57,518 nt of DNA from Planktomarina sp. (GCA_020630595.1 JAHDBC010000016.1:1-57518), one strand, 5' to 3'. Shown: positions 19,351 to 29,701, counted from the stretch's first letter. Notes: a model not told the origin generated them from the sequence alone. Program-made: numbers and translations.

Positions 19351-21603
19351 TTAATGGGTCGTTTCCGTTGCGTCGACCGTAAAGAAGAAATCATCGGTCG
19401 GATCGCTGAACACCACCGAATCCGGGATCACATCCGGCCCCGCCAAAAAGACGTTTGCGCCGAAATACTGGTGCATTTGCGAAAGCCGTTCCTGCCGTTG
19501 CCCCGTCAATGTGTCATAGAACGCCGCATAGTTGGGCGTTGCCTTCAATTCTTCGATCTTTGCGCGGTGCCGCGCGACGCAATCGGCATGGGCCGCCGCA
19601 ATGTCGGGGTCTGCCAACATGCGGTCCATTTCCGCGTGCAGGCGCGCCACCATGGGTTGGATGTCATAATTGGGTTCGGCATTGTTGTTCATCCGAAACC
19701 AGTAAGACAGACCCTGATCCCGGTCCACGTGGTTCACCCTGCCCCGGTCCCGCTTGACCAGAAAACTTTCCGCGGATCGAACGGCATAGTGGTTCAGTTG
19801 CACAAGATCATAGCCGTAGGTTTCCGTCGTGGATCGCCATGCGTTGCGAAACATATCCTTCGGGATCGGCTGGCCCGAACCGTTCAGCCATTCGATATCA
19901 TCCCAAAGCTGAGGTTTCAGGCCCTTTGGCCGGTGCACCCCCAGCTTTTTGAAAATCCCATTGTTTTTGAACAGCGTCTTAAAGCCCCACGCCTGATGGG
20001 GTTTGCGCGTATATTCCGGGGCGCAGCGGGTGAACTGTTCCATGATGGGACGGTCTTCGAAGGCGTGCACATTGTTGTTGCCAAACAGCCGCCAATTCAG
20101 CGCCACCATATTGGCGTCGCCAATCGCGTCGTACAGGGCCGACAACGTGCCATCGCCTGTTTTGACTGTGATATATTCATCCACATCCATGCAGATGACC
20201 CAAGCCGCATCGCGGATCAAATCTTCGTCTTCGGCCAGACGAAACGCATTGTGCTGTGGTTTCAGGCCCGTGCCTTCGAATTTGTTGTCACGGTGCTGCA
20301 GATACCCTTTTGACTGAAGCAATTCCAGAAACGTATCCGTCCCGTCCGTACAGTCGTTGGTGTAAACCAAGAACCGATCAACCCCGATGACCCGGTGATA
20401 GGCGACCCATTCAAGGATGAACGGGCCTTCGTTTTTCATGGTCGTAACGATGGCCGTACCGTCCTTTTTTGCCATTTTGGCGGTCTTGGCATCGGGCATC
20501 AAAACCGGGCTGTGGCCAAACACGTCACGCGCGCGCTGTTCCAATTCCGGCGCCGGGATCAGGCTGGATTTGGGCACAAGCCGCGCGACTTTTGCGATGG
20601 GATGTTTCAGCCCCATAAACCGGTGGAACCGGCGCGGCGTTTCGGCTGGTTTCAGGCCAACCACCCGCACCACCCGCCAGATCGGGGTCGGTTCGTCCAA
20701 AGTCGGACAAACGCACCAACGGCGCAGGTTATCGGTTTCGTCAAACCGTTGGTAAATATGATCCCCGAATGACGTATCTTGCCCCTTTTTGACGCGCCAC
20801 GGATAACACTGTTCCCCCAAAAGTTCGATCAACCCACTGTCCGAAGACGCCGCCGCATCAAAAACACTGGGGCCGTCATGGGCCGCCAAAAGATCATGCA
20901 CATCCAGGTTCATAACGGCGCGCGCACGCGTCAGATACGCATTGTGCAACAGTTCGTAGATCTGGAACTGGCCAAACGGGCTGGTCTGCGGATCAGGGGC
21001 TGGAGGCTCTAACCGATCTTTGCCCGGGGCCCCGCGCACCGTCAGGGGATGCGCTTCGGATGGTTCATCCATTTTGCCCAAGGCAACATCAACCGACCAC
21101 ACCATCAGCCGTTGAAGTCCATCAATCTTTGCCGCCGCCCGTTCCAGTTTGCGCCCAAATTTCTGGCCCAACGCGTCGCGTTGACGGCACACGATCAACG
21201 CCGCGTCCATTCCGTGATGGGCGACGTGATAGGCCAACCACTGCAAAATGGTATCAAGCGATTCAAGATTGTGAACGGCCATGCCCACGTTCTTGCCCGC
21301 GAAAAAGTCAGCCTCTGCGGCAAAAGACTGTGCAGACAAATCCTGTGATCCCGCCTGAAAACGGACGGTTTCCGTGTCAGTGGATCGGACCGTCATGATC
21401 CGGCTGTCCGAAAACCGCAGGTCACGCATTTTCGTTTGGGTGTCCGTGTTCAGCGGTTCCAGATCATATTCCGCAGACCCCGGCCCAAAGACCAAAGTGT
21501 GCACAAAGCTGACCGAATTTTCAGCCCGCCACGATGCAGACAGAAGATCAAATCCATCAAAATGCTGCAGCGGTTGCCTGATATCTTTGAATTGAAAAAT
21601 CAT
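19351..21603 (-). CDS. Large glycosyltransferase (GT2-like, Glyco_tranf_2_4 family) with a degenerate duplicate domain
   Basis: A 750-residue protein. Residues about 383-690 form a clear domain of the family: TAIVTTMKNEGPFILEWVAY, FLVYTNDCTDGTD, and ICMDVDEYI (470-478) with the DXD metal site. Residues about 104-340 look like an eroded copy: NVGMAVHNLESLDTILQWLA matches the N-terminal strand-helix and MNLDVHDLL (231-239) stands where the DXD should be. The N-terminal 100 residues are not recognised. It overlaps the upstream glycosyltransferase gene by ATGA. It probably adds a sugar to a surface polysaccharide; donor and acceptor are unknown. Confidence 0.75.
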   Translation of the reverse strand: MIFQFKDIRQPLQHFDGFDLLSASWRAENSVSFVHTLVFGPGSAEYDLEPLNTDTQTKMRDLRFSDSRIMTVRSTDTETVRFQAGSQDLSAQSFAAEADFFAGKNVGMAVHNLESLDTILQWLAYHVAHHGMDAALIVCRQRDALGQKFGRKLERAAAKIDGLQRLMVWSVDVALGKMDEPSEAHPLTVRGAPGKDRLEPPAPDPQTSPFGQFQIYELLHNAYLTRARAVMNLDVHDLLAAHDGPSVFDAAASSDSGLIELLGEQCYPWRVKKGQDTSFGDHIYQRFDETDNLRRWCVCPTLDEPTPIWRVVRVVGLKPAETPRRFHRFMGLKHPIAKVARLVPKSSLIPAPELEQRARDVFGHSPVLMPDAKTAKMAKKDGTAIVTTMKNEGPFILEWVAYHRVIGVDRFLVYTNDCTDGTDTFLELLQSKGYLQHRDNKFEGTGLKPQHNAFRLAEDEDLIRDAAWVICMDVDEYITVKTGDGTLSALYDAIGDANMVALNWRLFGNNNVHAFEDRPIMEQFTRCAPEYTRKPHQAWGFKTLFKNNGIFKKLGVHRPKGLKPQLWDDIEWLNGSGQPIPKDMFRNAWRSTTETYGYDLVQLNHYAVRSAESFLVKRDRGRVNHVDRDQGLSYWFRMNNNAEPNYDIQPMVARLHAEMDRMLADPDIAAAHADCVARHRAKIEELKATPNYAAFYDTLTGQRQERLSQMHQYFGANVFLAGPDVIPDSVVFSDPTDDFFFTVDATETTH

Positions 21604-22631
21604 GTGCTGTCTGTGTCTGTATTCAATGTATTTTGAAACATTTCGTAAAGATGCATGGCGGAAGACGGGGCAAGTTCCTTGCTGTCACCCACCATCACCA
21701 AATCGCAATATAGGGCGTATCCTTCCGACGACCGAAGGGCCGCGGCAATTTTGCCTTGGTACCAGCGCACGCAATCCTTGTGCGCGGCAACAATCGGTTT
21801 GGGCCAATTGGCCACCGGAACCGCCAGCGGTTCGGCGGTGACCCTGTTGAAATTGCGATTGACCCAATAGGTAAGATCAATCGGTTTGCTGGCCCGATTG
21901 GGCAACCCCCGGGCCTGCTTGATCAGAAACGCTTCCACGGATTTCAACGAATAGTGGCGCAATTCCACCAAAGACCGACCGATCGTTGTCCCAATCAACG
22001 ACAGACGTTTTGGGTTTTGTGCAAAGAAATCGGGCATCGGTTCGCCTGCCCCATCAAACCAGACCGGATGATTGTGATGCACCGCATTCTTTTGTTTCGG
22101 GCGATGCACGCCCAATCCGGAAAACGGACCGGCGCGCCGGATCAGGGATTTGAAAAATGTTGTGGCGATGGGATAGCTTGTGCCTTCCAAGGCGCAGCGC
22201 ATGAATTGCTGGGTGACAGGAACATCCTGAAATTCGACGACACCCGCATTGCCGAACAGGCGCCATGGCATCACAATGCCATCTGCGCCGGGGCAGGCTG
22301 CGATCAGATCTTCGAACCGCCCCGCGCCATGGTGAATGTCGGGAAATTCATCCACGTCCAGAACCGTCACCCAATCCGCGGCCTTGACGCGCGGATGGTC
22401 CCACGCGGTTTTCAACGCAGTCCATTGGGGGCTTTTGCCTGCGGGGATGTCCTGACGGATATGGGTCACCCACCCCAATTGTGCGACCGCATCCAAAAGC
22501 CTGTCGGTGCCATCTTGGCAATCGTTCGTGAACACGATCACGTGGCTTGCACCGATGCGGCGCAAATGGGTCAGCCATTCCAGCACAAACGGGCCTTCGT
22601 CCCGCATGGTTGTGATCACTGTGATCTGCAC
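21600..22631 (-). CDS. Glycosyltransferase, GT2-like (Glyco_tranf_2_4 family)
   Basis: Single-domain relative (343 aa) of the C-terminal domain of its neighbour. VITTMRDEGPFVLEWLTH opens the nucleotide-sugar fold, VFTNDCQDGTDRLL follows, and VLDVDEFPDI carries the DXD motif; WRLFGNAG and HRPK also recur in both proteins. The start is GTG 22631, which gives the usual N-terminal strand. It heads the two-gene unit and shares an ATGA overlap with the larger glycosyltransferase. A 138-base spacer separates it from the divergent GMC oxidoreductase gene. Confidence 0.8.
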   Translation of the reverse strand: MQITVITTMRDEGPFVLEWLTHLRRIGASHVIVFTNDCQDGTDRLLDAVAQLGWVTHIRQDIPAGKSPQWTALKTAWDHPRVKAADWVTVLDVDEFPDIHHGAGRFEDLIAACPGADGIVMPWRLFGNAGVVEFQDVPVTQQFMRCALEGTSYPIATTFFKSLIRRAGPFSGLGVHRPKQKNAVHHNHPVWFDGAGEPMPDFFAQNPKRLSLIGTTIGRSLVELRHYSLKSVEAFLIKQARGLPNRASKPIDLTYWVNRNFNRVTAEPLAVPVANWPKPIVAAHKDCVRWYQGKIAAALRSSEGYALYCDLVMVGDSKELAPSSAMHLYEMFQNTLNTDTDST

Positions 22632-22769
22632 GATGTCGTTTGCCCTTACGGTGTTGTCTTTTGCAGGCTACCCATGGTGTACCAATTTCCTTAGGGTCTG
22701 AACAGATTCAGTGGCACAGGAATGGGCGTTCTGGCGCTTGTACTGTTCAAAAACGGGTTGGGCACACAG

Positions 22770-24407
22770 ATGCAAGCAGATTTCGTTATCATCGGATCAG
22801 GATCCGCCGGTGCCGCCATGGCATCACGCCTGTCAGAAAGTGGTGCATATTCCGTTATCGTGCTGGAATTTGGCGGCACCGACGCTGGGCCATTCATCCA
22901 GATGCCCGGCGCCTTGTCATATCCCATGAACATGTCCCGCTACGATTGGGGATTTGAAAGCGAACCCGAACCCCATCTGGGCGGGCGGCGGCTTGCCTGC
23001 CCCAGGGGCAAGGTGATTGGTGGATCTTCGTCGATCAACGGGATGATCTACGTGCGGGGCCACGCGCTTGATTTCGATCACTGGCGTGACAGCGGCGCCC
23101 ATGGATGGGGATACGCGGATGTCCTGCCTTATTTCCGACGGATGGAACACTGGCACGACGGCGGACAAGGCGGTGATCCGGCATGGCGCGGCACCGATGG
23201 ACCGCTGCACGTCACACGTGGCAAACGCACGAACCCGTTGGATCAAGCCTTTGTCGAAGCCGGGCGGCAGGCAGGGTTTGAAATCACGGGCGATTATAAC
23301 GGCGAAAAACAAGAAGGCTTTGGCCCTTTTGATATGACCGTCTGGAAAGGGCAGCGGTGGTCTGCGGCCAATGCCTATCTTAAACCGGCGCTGAAACGGT
23401 CCAATCTGAACATGATCCGCTGCTTTGCGCGGCGCATCATCATCAAGGATGGGCGGGCCACCGGGGTTGAAATTGAACGGGGCGGCAAGATTGAAACCGT
23501 CACCGCCCACAAAGAGGTGATCGTGGCCGCATCGTCCATCAATTCACCAAAACTGCTGATGCTGTCGGGCATCGGTCCGGCTGCGCATCTGGCAGAACAT
23601 GGGATTGACGTTGTGGCCGACCGCCCCGGCGTGGGGCAAAACCTGCAAGATCATCTGGAACTCTATATCCAACAGGCCTGCACGCAACCGATCACCCTGT
23701 TCAAATACTGGAACCTGTGGGGCAAGGCCCGTGTGGGGCTGCAATGGCTGTTGAACAAGACAGGCCCCGGGGCATCCAACGGGTTCGAAAGTGCCGCGTT
23801 CCTGCGGTCATCGCCGGATGTGCCCTACCCCGATATTCAGTACCATTTTCTGCCTATCGCCATTCGGTATGACGGCCAAGCAGCCGCCGAAGGGCATGGG
23901 TTTCAAGCGCATGTTGGGCCGATGCGGTCGCCGTCGCGCGGGTCGGTCACACTGCGCGATGCAGACCCGGCCACACCACCCAAAATCCTGTTCAATTACA
24001 TGAGCACCGATCAGGATTGGTCCGATTTCCGCCATTGCATCCGCCTGACCCGCACCATTTTTGGCCAGCAAGCCTTTGATGATTTCAGGGGCAAGGAAAT
24101 TCAGCCCGGATCTGATGTGGTGTCCGACGCCGCACTGGATGATTTCATTCGTGAACATGTGGAAAGTGCCTATCACCCCTGCGGCACCTGCAAGATGGGC
24201 GATCTGAACGACCCGATGGCGGTTGTTGACCCCGAATGCCGCGTGATTGGTGTGGATGGCCTGCGTGTGGCCGACAGTTCGATCTTTCCGCGCATCACCT
24301 ATGGCAACCTGAACGCACCCAGCATCATGACAGGGGAAAAAGCGTCAGATCATATTCTGGGCAAAGACCCTTTGCCCCGCGACAACCGTGTGGCTTGGGC
24401 GCCCTAA
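22770..24407 (+). CDS. GMC family oxidoreductase, choline dehydrogenase-like
   Basis: FAD-dependent alcohol oxidoreductase of 545 aa. GSGSAG (residues 9-14) binds the ADP of [23 protein letters not shown] is the first GMC signature, and [14 protein letters not shown] the second. The C-terminal active site has HPCGTCKMG and [16 protein letters not shown] 22770 is preferred because BetA-type proteins begin with a strand like MQADFVIIG; an ATG at 22722 would add 16 unusual residues. The family oxidises choline and other primary alcohols to aldehydes; the aldehyde dehydrogenase gene downstream, on the other strand, could act on the product. The substrate is not certain. Confidence 0.85.
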   Translation: MQADFVIIGSGSAGAAMASRLSESGAYSVIVLEFGGTDAGPFIQMPGALSYPMNMSRYDWGFESEPEPHLGGRRLACPRGKVIGGSSSINGMIYVRGHALDFDHWRDSGAHGWGYADVLPYFRRMEHWHDGGQGGDPAWRGTDGPLHVTRGKRTNPLDQAFVEAGRQAGFEITGDYNGEKQEGFGPFDMTVWKGQRWSAANAYLKPALKRSNLNMIRCFARRIIIKDGRATGVEIERGGKIETVTAHKEVIVAASSINSPKLLMLSGIGPAAHLAEHGIDVVADRPGVGQNLQDHLELYIQQACTQPITLFKYWNLWGKARVGLQWLLNKTGPGASNGFESAAFLRSSPDVPYPDIQYHFLPIAIRYDGQAAAEGHGFQAHVGPMRSPSRGSVTLRDADPATPPKILFNYMSTDQDWSDFRHCIRLTRTIFGQQAFDDFRGKEIQPGSDVVSDAALDDFIREHVESAYHPCGTCKMGDLNDPMAVVDPECRVIGVDGLRVADSSIFPRITYGNLNAPSIMTGEKASDHILGKDPLPRDNRVAWAP

Positions 24408-24434
24408 GGGCTGCGTGGGCAAACACACAGGTGC

Positions 24435-24454
24435 ATCGCTGAAAGATCAGCGAT
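24435..24454. terminator. Perfect 8-bp inverted repeat
   Basis: ATCGCTGA and TCAGCGAT flank an AAGA loop between the GMC gene and the RidA gene. No T-run follows directly, so it may be a weak terminator or mRNA-end stabiliser. Confidence 0.45.
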
Positions 24455-24495
24455 AAGGGTTTGGGGGATAGGATTTACACCGCAAAGGGAACCTG

Positions 24496-24885
24496 ATGCC
24501 TGACTTTCATCTTTTCGCCAAAGGCCCACGACCCGTTGCGCCGTTTTCCCACGCTGTCGAAACGGACGGCTGGGTCATCTTGACGGGCCAAATGCCAACA
24601 GACCCCGATGCGCCCGATGCCCCATTGCCCGATGGCATCGCCGCCCAAACACGCCGCGTTATGGATAACCTTGCGCTGATCTTGGCGGAACTGGACCTTG
24701 ACCTAAGCCATGTTGTGCAATGCCGCGCCTATCTGACTGAATTTGAACGCGACTACGCGGAATTCAACGACACCTACAAAAGCTATTTTCCCGAAAACCG
24801 CCGCCCGGCCCGCACCACCGTGGGGGTTACGGCCTTGGCGGTTGGGGCGCTTGTCGAAGTGGATTGCGTGGCCAAACGCCCCTGA
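24496..24885 (+). CDS. RidA family protein (enamine/imine deaminase)
   Basis: A 129-residue RidA/YjgF-type protein. HAVETDGWVILTGQMP matches the N-terminal strand, CRAYLTEF the middle, and ARTTVGVTALAVGALVEVDCVA the C-terminus, including the Arg that binds the carboxylate of the imine acid in RidA. Homotrimers of this family hydrolyse reactive enamines and imines formed by PLP enzymes. It lies downstream of the GMC gene and just ahead of a strong terminator, so it may form a unit with that gene. Subfamily members can have other substrates. Confidence 0.85.
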   Translation: MPDFHLFAKGPRPVAPFSHAVETDGWVILTGQMPTDPDAPDAPLPDGIAAQTRRVMDNLALILAELDLDLSHVVQCRAYLTEFERDYAEFNDTYKSYFPENRRPARTTVGVTALAVGALVEVDCVAKRP

Positions 24886-24908
24886 TCCGGGGCAGCATGT
24901 GACCAACG

Positions 24909-24940
24909 AAAAAGGGCCGCCAAAATGGCGGCCCTTTTTT
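24909..24940. terminator. Bidirectional rho-independent terminator
   Basis: Five A, stem GGGCCGCCA / TGGCGGCCC with an AAA loop, then six T. It lies between the convergent RidA and aldehyde dehydrogenase genes and can end transcription from both sides. Confidence 0.9.
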
Positions 24941-24956
24941 GCATTTGCGTGTGGAA

Positions 24957-26393
24957 TTATTCCATCGGCCAACCGCCGACGGCCTTGACCTCCAAAAATT
25001 CGTGCAGGCCCCATGCACCGCCTTCGCGGCCATTGCCGGATTGTTTCATCCCGCCAAAAGGTGTGCCCGCAGACCGGCCTTTGCCGTTCATATCGACCAT
25101 GCCTGTGCGCACGGACCGGGCCATATGGCGCAGTTTTTCAGGGTCGGAGGATTGCACATAATTGGTCAGGCCATAGTCGGTGTCGTTCGTGATCTCGATC
25201 GCCTCTTCCATCGTGTCAAAGGGCATCATGCACAACACAGGGCCAAAGATTTCTTCACGCATCACGCGCATGTCGTTGTTGCAATCGGCAAAGATTGTCG
25301 GGCGTACGTAATACCCACGGTTCAACCCTTCGGGCCGACCTGTGCCACCGGCGACCAGCTTTGCACCTTCGTCGATGCCGACCTGAATCAGGTCCTGGAT
25401 CTTGTTGAACTGCAATTCGTTCACGACCGGTCCGATGTGCTTGCCCTCTTCATTCGCGGGGGCGACGGTGATGGCATTGGCGGCGGCGGCGGCCTGTTCA
25501 ACGGCTTCGGCATAGCGCGACCGTTCGACCAACATGCGGGTCGGCGCGTTGCAGGACTGGCCTGTGTTGTTCATGCAGCGCGCAACACCGGCCTGCACCG
25601 CATTTTCAGGGGCATCCGCGAAAATGATGTTTGCGCCTTTCCCGCCCAATTCCAGCGAGACACGCTTCACGTCCTCAGCAGCTGCCTTGGTGATCAAACG
25701 GCCTGCACGGGTTGATCCCGTGAAGCTGACCATATCCACGTCTTTGTGGACAGACAGTTGTGACCCAACGCCCGGGCCATCACCGTTGACCATGTTATAG
25801 ATCCCGGCGGGTGTGCCCGCTTCGTGCATGATTTCAGACCACAAGATGCCCGACAGCGGCGATTGTTCCGATGGTTTCAACACACAGGTGCCCCCCGTCG
25901 CAATCGCCGGGATCACTTTCAACGTGATCTGGTTCATGGGCCAGTTCCACGGTGTAATCAGGGCAGAAACGCCGATGGGTTCGTGGATGATCCAGTCGGA
26001 CTGGCTGTCTTTGTAACCATGTTCGAATTCGAAATCCTTCAACGCTTCGATAAAGGCCTTGATGTGAAAATCGCCTGTCCCGGACTGCTGCACCTTTGAC
26101 ATGTCAATCGGTGCGCCCATTTCACGGCTGATGGTGGCCCCCATTTCGGCAGACCGTTTCAGATACACATCCAGAATCGATTCCAACAGGTCCAGCCGTT
26201 CCGCTTTGGTCGACAGGCGCCACTTTGGAAATGCCGCCTTTGCCGCCGCAACCGCAGCATCCGTATCGGCCTGCCCGCCCAGCGAAATATGGGCATAGGT
26301 TTCTTCGGTCGATGGATCAATAACTGGGAAATCAGTGCCCGCCAAAGGCGCGACCCACTGACCATTGATGTAAAAATTGCGTGCGTTTTCCAT
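24957..26393 (-). CDS. Aldehyde dehydrogenase (NAD(P)+)
   Basis: Typical ALDH of 478 aa. TPWNWP includes Asn150, FTGSTRAGR binds NAD, LELGGK carries the general base Glu248 and NTGQSCNAPTR the nucleophile Cys281. GREGGAWGLHEFLEVK closes the fold. ATG 26393 gives the standard N-terminus; in-frame upstream codons run through a terminator hairpin and antiparallel to sdhB and are not coding. It follows the sdh operon on the same strand but beyond that hairpin, so it probably has its own promoter. It shows clear similarity to the second ALDH at 53652. The substrate is unknown. Confidence 0.88.
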   Translation of the reverse strand: MENARNFYINGQWVAPLAGTDFPVIDPSTEETYAHISLGGQADTDAAVAAAKAAFPKWRLSTKAERLDLLESILDVYLKRSAEMGATISREMGAPIDMSKVQQSGTGDFHIKAFIEALKDFEFEHGYKDSQSDWIIHEPIGVSALITPWNWPMNQITLKVIPAIATGGTCVLKPSEQSPLSGILWSEIMHEAGTPAGIYNMVNGDGPGVGSQLSVHKDVDMVSFTGSTRAGRLITKAAAEDVKRVSLELGGKGANIIFADAPENAVQAGVARCMNNTGQSCNAPTRMLVERSRYAEAVEQAAAAANAITVAPANEEGKHIGPVVNELQFNKIQDLIQVGIDEGAKLVAGGTGRPEGLNRGYYVRPTIFADCNNDMRVMREEIFGPVLCMMPFDTMEEAIEITNDTDYGLTNYVQSSDPEKLRHMARSVRTGMVDMNGKGRSAGTPFGGMKQSGNGREGGAWGLHEFLEVKAVGGWPME

Positions 26394-26421
26394 GGTACAA
26401 GCCTTCCCCAAAAACGAATTT

Positions 26422-26444
26422 GGCCGCACCATGACGGTGCGGCC
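26422..26444 (-). terminator. Terminator of the sdh operon
   Basis: GGCCGCACC / GGTGCGGCC stem with a five-base loop lies 47 bases after the sdhB stop; on the minus strand it is followed by AAATTCGTTTTT. It separates the sdh operon from the aldehyde dehydrogenase gene. Confidence 0.75.
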
Positions 26445-26491
26445 CCGGAATGTCGAGCGATCCCGCGACCCCAACGGGCCAACGGCGACGT

Positions 26492-27271
26492 TTAAACGTG
26501 ACGTTCGACCATCATCTTCTTGATCGACGCAATCGCCTTGGCCGGGTTCAACCCCTTTGGGCAGGTCTTGGCGCAGTTCATGATCGTGTGGCAGCGATAC
26601 AGTTTGAACGGATCTTCCAGATCGTCCAGCCGTTCGCCGGTTGCTTCGTCGCGGCTGTCGATCAGCCAACGATACGCATGCAGCAACGCCGCTGGCCCCA
26701 GATACCGATCCCCATTCCACCAATAAGATGGGCAGGATGTCGAACAGGAAGCGCACATCACACATTCGTACAGACCATCCAATTTCTTGCGGTCTTCGAT
26801 CGATTGCTTCCATTCTTTGGCCGGGCGGTTGGTTTTGGTTTCCAGCCACGGCATGATCGACGCATGCTGGGCATAGAAATGCGTCAGATCCGGGATCAAA
26901 TCCTTGACCACAGGCATATGGGGCAGCGGATAGATTTTCACATCGCCTTTCACCTCGTCCATCCCGTAAATGCAGGCCAGCGTGTTGATCCCGTCGATGT
27001 TCATGGCACAGGACCCGCAAATGCCTTCGCGGCAGGACCGCCGGAACGTCAGCGTTGGGTCAATTTCATTCTTGATCTTGATCAAAGCGTCCAAAATCAT
27101 TGGCCCGCATGTGTCCATATCCACGAAATATGTGTCGACCGACGGGTTTTTGCCATCATCAGGGTTCCAGCGGTAAATCTTGAAGGTGCGCAGGTTTTTG
27201 GCACCTTCGGGTTTGGGCCAGACTTTCCCTTTGGTGATGCGGGAATTTTTGGGCAGTGTCAGTTGGACCAT
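26492..27271 (-). CDS. sdhB: Succinate dehydrogenase iron-sulfur subunit SdhB
   Basis: The 259-residue electron-transfer subunit of complex [15 protein letters not shown] and a further Cys in TLACIYG bind the [2Fe-2S] cluster; [12 protein letters not shown] gives the [4Fe-4S] ligands and [17 protein letters not shown] completes the [4Fe-4S]/[3Fe-4S] set. It passes electrons from the SdhA flavin to ubiquinone at SdhCD. It is last in the operon, after two small exported proteins and before the terminator. Confidence 0.95.
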   Translation of the reverse strand: MVQLTLPKNSRITKGKVWPKPEGAKNLRTFKIYRWNPDDGKNPSVDTYFVDMDTCGPMILDALIKIKNEIDPTLTFRRSCREGICGSCAMNIDGINTLACIYGMDEVKGDVKIYPLPHMPVVKDLIPDLTHFYAQHASIMPWLETKTNRPAKEWKQSIEDRKKLDGLYECVMCASCSTSCPSYWWNGDRYLGPAALLHAYRWLIDSRDEATGERLDDLEDPFKLYRCHTIMNCAKTCPKGLNPAKAIASIKKMMVERHV

Positions 27272-27291
27272 TTCGGTAAGTCCTTTTCAGT

Positions 27292-27609
27292 TTACGAAAC
27301 GCCGAAGCGTTTGTTCAAAATACATTGCAAGGTCTGCGGACGGGTGCCGATTTCGGTGATCAATTCGCCCGTTGCTGCATTCGGTCCGGTGACTGATGCC
27401 CCCGCCAGTTTCAGGATTTCCTGAGAAGACGCATTGTCGATGATGCAATCCGTGGCAAAGCGCAGATCGACACCGGGCAACACGGTGGCCGCCTGACTGT
27501 TGATCACCTGTTTGGCCTGATTGCGCGCAACATCGTCAGCGACTTGCTGGACCTGGGCACACCCCCCCACCGTCAGGGCCGCCACGCCGACCATCCCGAA
27601 CACCCGCAT
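27292..27609 (-). CDS. Small lipoprotein between sdhA and sdhB
   Basis: A 105-residue protein with a lipoprotein signal (MRVFGMVGVAALTVGGC, lipobox at Cys17). The mature part has two more cysteines in the pattern C-x33-TRP-x4-C, which recurs in the next gene upstream. ATG 27609 shares one base with that gene's stop (TGATG), which decides the start. It is conserved in position, as I recall, in Rhodobacter sdh operons, but its role is not known; it is presumably attached to a membrane facing the periplasm. Confidence 0.72.
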   Translation of the reverse strand: MRVFGMVGVAALTVGGCAQVQQVADDVARNQAKQVINSQAATVLPGVDLRFATDCIIDNASSQEILKLAGASVTGPNAATGELITEIGTRPQTLQCILNKRFGVS

Positions 27610-27896
27610 CAATTCGCCAACGCGTCTGTGACGCATGTGATCACTTCGGGGCGTGTCATGATGTCGTTGGCCACACGGAATGCATCACCCGTGCCTTCGG
27701 AATTGGCGATGGTGGAAACTTCCCGCGTCGATCCGACCTCTGCGATACAGGTGGCCAAAATCTGTGCGGATTTTTCACTTTCCAACTGCTGTTGCAAATG
27801 GGGTTGCAACAGATCGGCGGCTTGCTGTTGGACCTCTGACAATTCCGCAAAGGCGGGTGTCGCAATCAACGGCAGGATCAGGAACAAACGACGCAT
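27609..27896 (-). CDS. Small periplasmic protein between sdhA and sdhB
   Basis: A 95-residue protein with a signal peptide ([17 protein letters not shown]). The mature region is helical and Gln/Ala rich, then has the C-x30-TRP-x4-C pattern shared with the following lipoprotein, so the two look like tandem paralogues. The two cysteines could form a disulfide in the periplasm. Its start overlaps the sdhA stop (TGATG). The function is unknown; the fixed place in the operon suggests a link to complex II assembly or expression, which is inference only. Confidence 0.72.
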   Translation of the reverse strand: MRRLFLILPLIATPAFAELSEVQQQAADLLQPHLQQQLESEKSAQILATCIAEVGSTREVSTIANSEGTGDAFRVANDIMTRPEVITCVTDALAN

Positions 27897-29701
27897 CAGT
27901 ACACCCGCGCTTTTGGTGCGATCTTTTTCAGATCAATCCCGCCATCATTGTGGCTGGTCAGGGGTTGCGTGTGCACCCCGCGATAGCCCAGCGATGCTTC
28001 GTTGCCCTTGAACCAGACAAGGCTGTGCTGGCGCCAGTTTTCATCATCGCGGTCAGGGTAATCTTCGTGGGCGTGGGCGCCCCGGGATTCCTTGCGCGCG
28101 GCGGCAGCGGTGATCGTGGCAACGGCGTTGGGCATCAGGTTCGTCAGTTCCAGCGTTTCCATCAGATCGGAATTCCAGATCATGGATGTATCGCTGACCT
28201 TCACATCGCTGACCTTGCCTGCGACGCCTTCCATTTTGACGCGTCCTTCTTCCAGCGTCTTGTCGGTACGGAACACTGCGGCGTCAGCCTGCATCGTTTT
28301 TTGCATTTCCAACCGCAGGTCTGCCGTGGGAACATGCCCCTTGGCATAGCGCAGGCCATCGAACCGTGACAGCGCAGCTTCGACCGACCGCCGGTTTGGC
28401 GTTGGGATTGCCGCGTCCCGATCGATAACTTGGCCTGCGCGGATTGCGGATGCGCGACCGAACACCACCAGATCGATCAGGCTGTTGGACCCCAAACGGT
28501 TCGCCCCGTGGACAGAGGCACAGCCCGCTTCCCCCACAGCCATCAGACCGGGGGCGACATTGTCGGGGTTGTCCTTGGTGGGGGCCAGAACTTCGCCCCA
28601 GTAATTCGTTGGAATTCCACCCATGTTGTAGTGCACGGTCGGCAGAACCGGGATCGGTTCTTTGGTGACATCGACACCGGCAAAAATGCGCGCTGATTCA
28701 GAAATGCCCGGCAGACGTTCGGCCAGGGTTTCTGGCGGCAGATGGTTCAGGTGCAGGTGAATATGATCGCCTTCTGCGCCCACACCGCGGCCTTCGCGGA
28801 TTTCCATGGTCATGCAGCGCGATACCACATCGCGTGACGCCAGATCCTTGTAGGTCGGCGCATAGCGTTCCATGAACCGCTCACCTTCGGAATTGGTCAG
28901 GTATCCGCCTTCGCCCCGCGCGCCTTCGGTGATCAGACAGCCCGCGCCGTAGATGCCGGTGGGGTGGAATTGCACGAATTCCATATCCTGCAATGGCAAC
29001 CCTGCGCGGGCGGTCATACCGCCCCCGTCGCCGGTGCAGGTGTGCGCCGATGTGGCGCTGAAATAGGCGCGGCCATAACCGCCCGTCGCCAACACAACCA
29101 TTTTGGCGGCAAACAGATGCAACGTGCCATCATCCAGTTTCCAGCACAGAACGCCCTGACACACACCATCATCAGACATGATCAGATCAATGGCGAAATA
29201 TTCGATGTAGAATTCCGCTTTTTCTTTCAGCGACTGTCCGTACAGCGTGTGCAGGATCGCGTGACCGGTCCGGTCAGCGGCGGCACAGGTGCGTTGCACC
29301 GGGGGGCCTTCGCCGTATTCGGTGGTGTGGCCGCCAAAGGGGCGTTGGTAAATCTTGCCCTCTTCCGTGCGGGAAAACGGAACGCCGTAATGTTCCAGTT
29401 CATAGACTGCTTTGGGCGCTTCGCGGGCCAGATATTCCATGGCGTCGGTGTCGCCCAACCAGTCGGACCCTTTGACGGTGTCGTACATGTGCCACTGCCA
29501 ACTGTCTGGGCCCATATTGCCCAAGGACGCGGCGATGCCGCCCTGGGCGGCAACGGTGTGCGACCGGGTCGGAAACACCTTGGTCACGCAGGCTGTTTTC
29601 AGCCCTTGTTCTGCCATCCCAAGGGTCGCGCGAAGGCCTGCGCCCCCGGCCCCAACAACGACAACATCATATTCGTGGGTTTCATAGTCGTAAGCTGCCA
29701 T
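27896..29701 (-). CDS. sdhA: Succinate dehydrogenase flavoprotein subunit SdhA
   Basis: The 601-residue catalytic subunit. [11 protein letters not shown] binds [20 protein letters not shown] contains the covalent FAD-binding His of the HxxAAQGG motif, and the active-site region is seen in [22 protein letters not shown]. The C-terminus has the [15 protein letters not shown] helix. It oxidises succinate to fumarate in the TCA cycle. It lies 24 bases after sdhD and overlaps the next small gene. Confidence 0.96.
   Translation of the reverse strand: MAAYDYETHEYDVVVVGAGGAGLRATLGMAEQGLKTACVTKVFPTRSHTVAAQGGIAASLGNMGPDSWQWHMYDTVKGSDWLGDTDAMEYLAREAPKAVYELEHYGVPFSRTEEGKIYQRPFGGHTTEYGEGPPVQRTCAAADRTGHAILHTLYGQSLKEKAEFYIEYFAIDLIMSDDGVCQGVLCWKLDDGTLHLFAAKMVVLATGGYGRAYFSATSAHTCTGDGGGMTARAGLPLQDMEFVQFHPTGIYGAGCLITEGARGEGGYLTNSEGERFMERYAPTYKDLASRDVVSRCMTMEIREGRGVGAEGDHIHLHLNHLPPETLAERLPGISESARIFAGVDVTKEPIPVLPTVHYNMGGIPTNYWGEVLAPTKDNPDNVAPGLMAVGEAGCASVHGANRLGSNSLIDLVVFGRASAIRAGQVIDRDAAIPTPNRRSVEAALSRFDGLRYAKGHVPTADLRLEMQKTMQADAAVFRTDKTLEEGRVKMEGVAGKVSDVKVSDTSMIWNSDLMETLELTNLMPNAVATITAAAARKESRGAHAHEDYPDRDDENWRQHSLVWFKGNEASLGYRGVHTQPLTSHNDGGIDLKKIAPKARVY

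Noticed and set aside
22615-22625. TGTGATCACT inside a glycosyltransferase gene, and another near 27638 in the small sdh gene, as further operators
   Set aside because: Each has one mismatch to the palindrome and lies well inside coding sequence; they are probably chance occurrences.
26394-27020. N-terminal extension of the aldehyde dehydrogenase reading frame
   Set aside because: The extension runs through the sdh terminator and through sdhB in another frame; the ATG at 26393 gives the normal family N-terminus.
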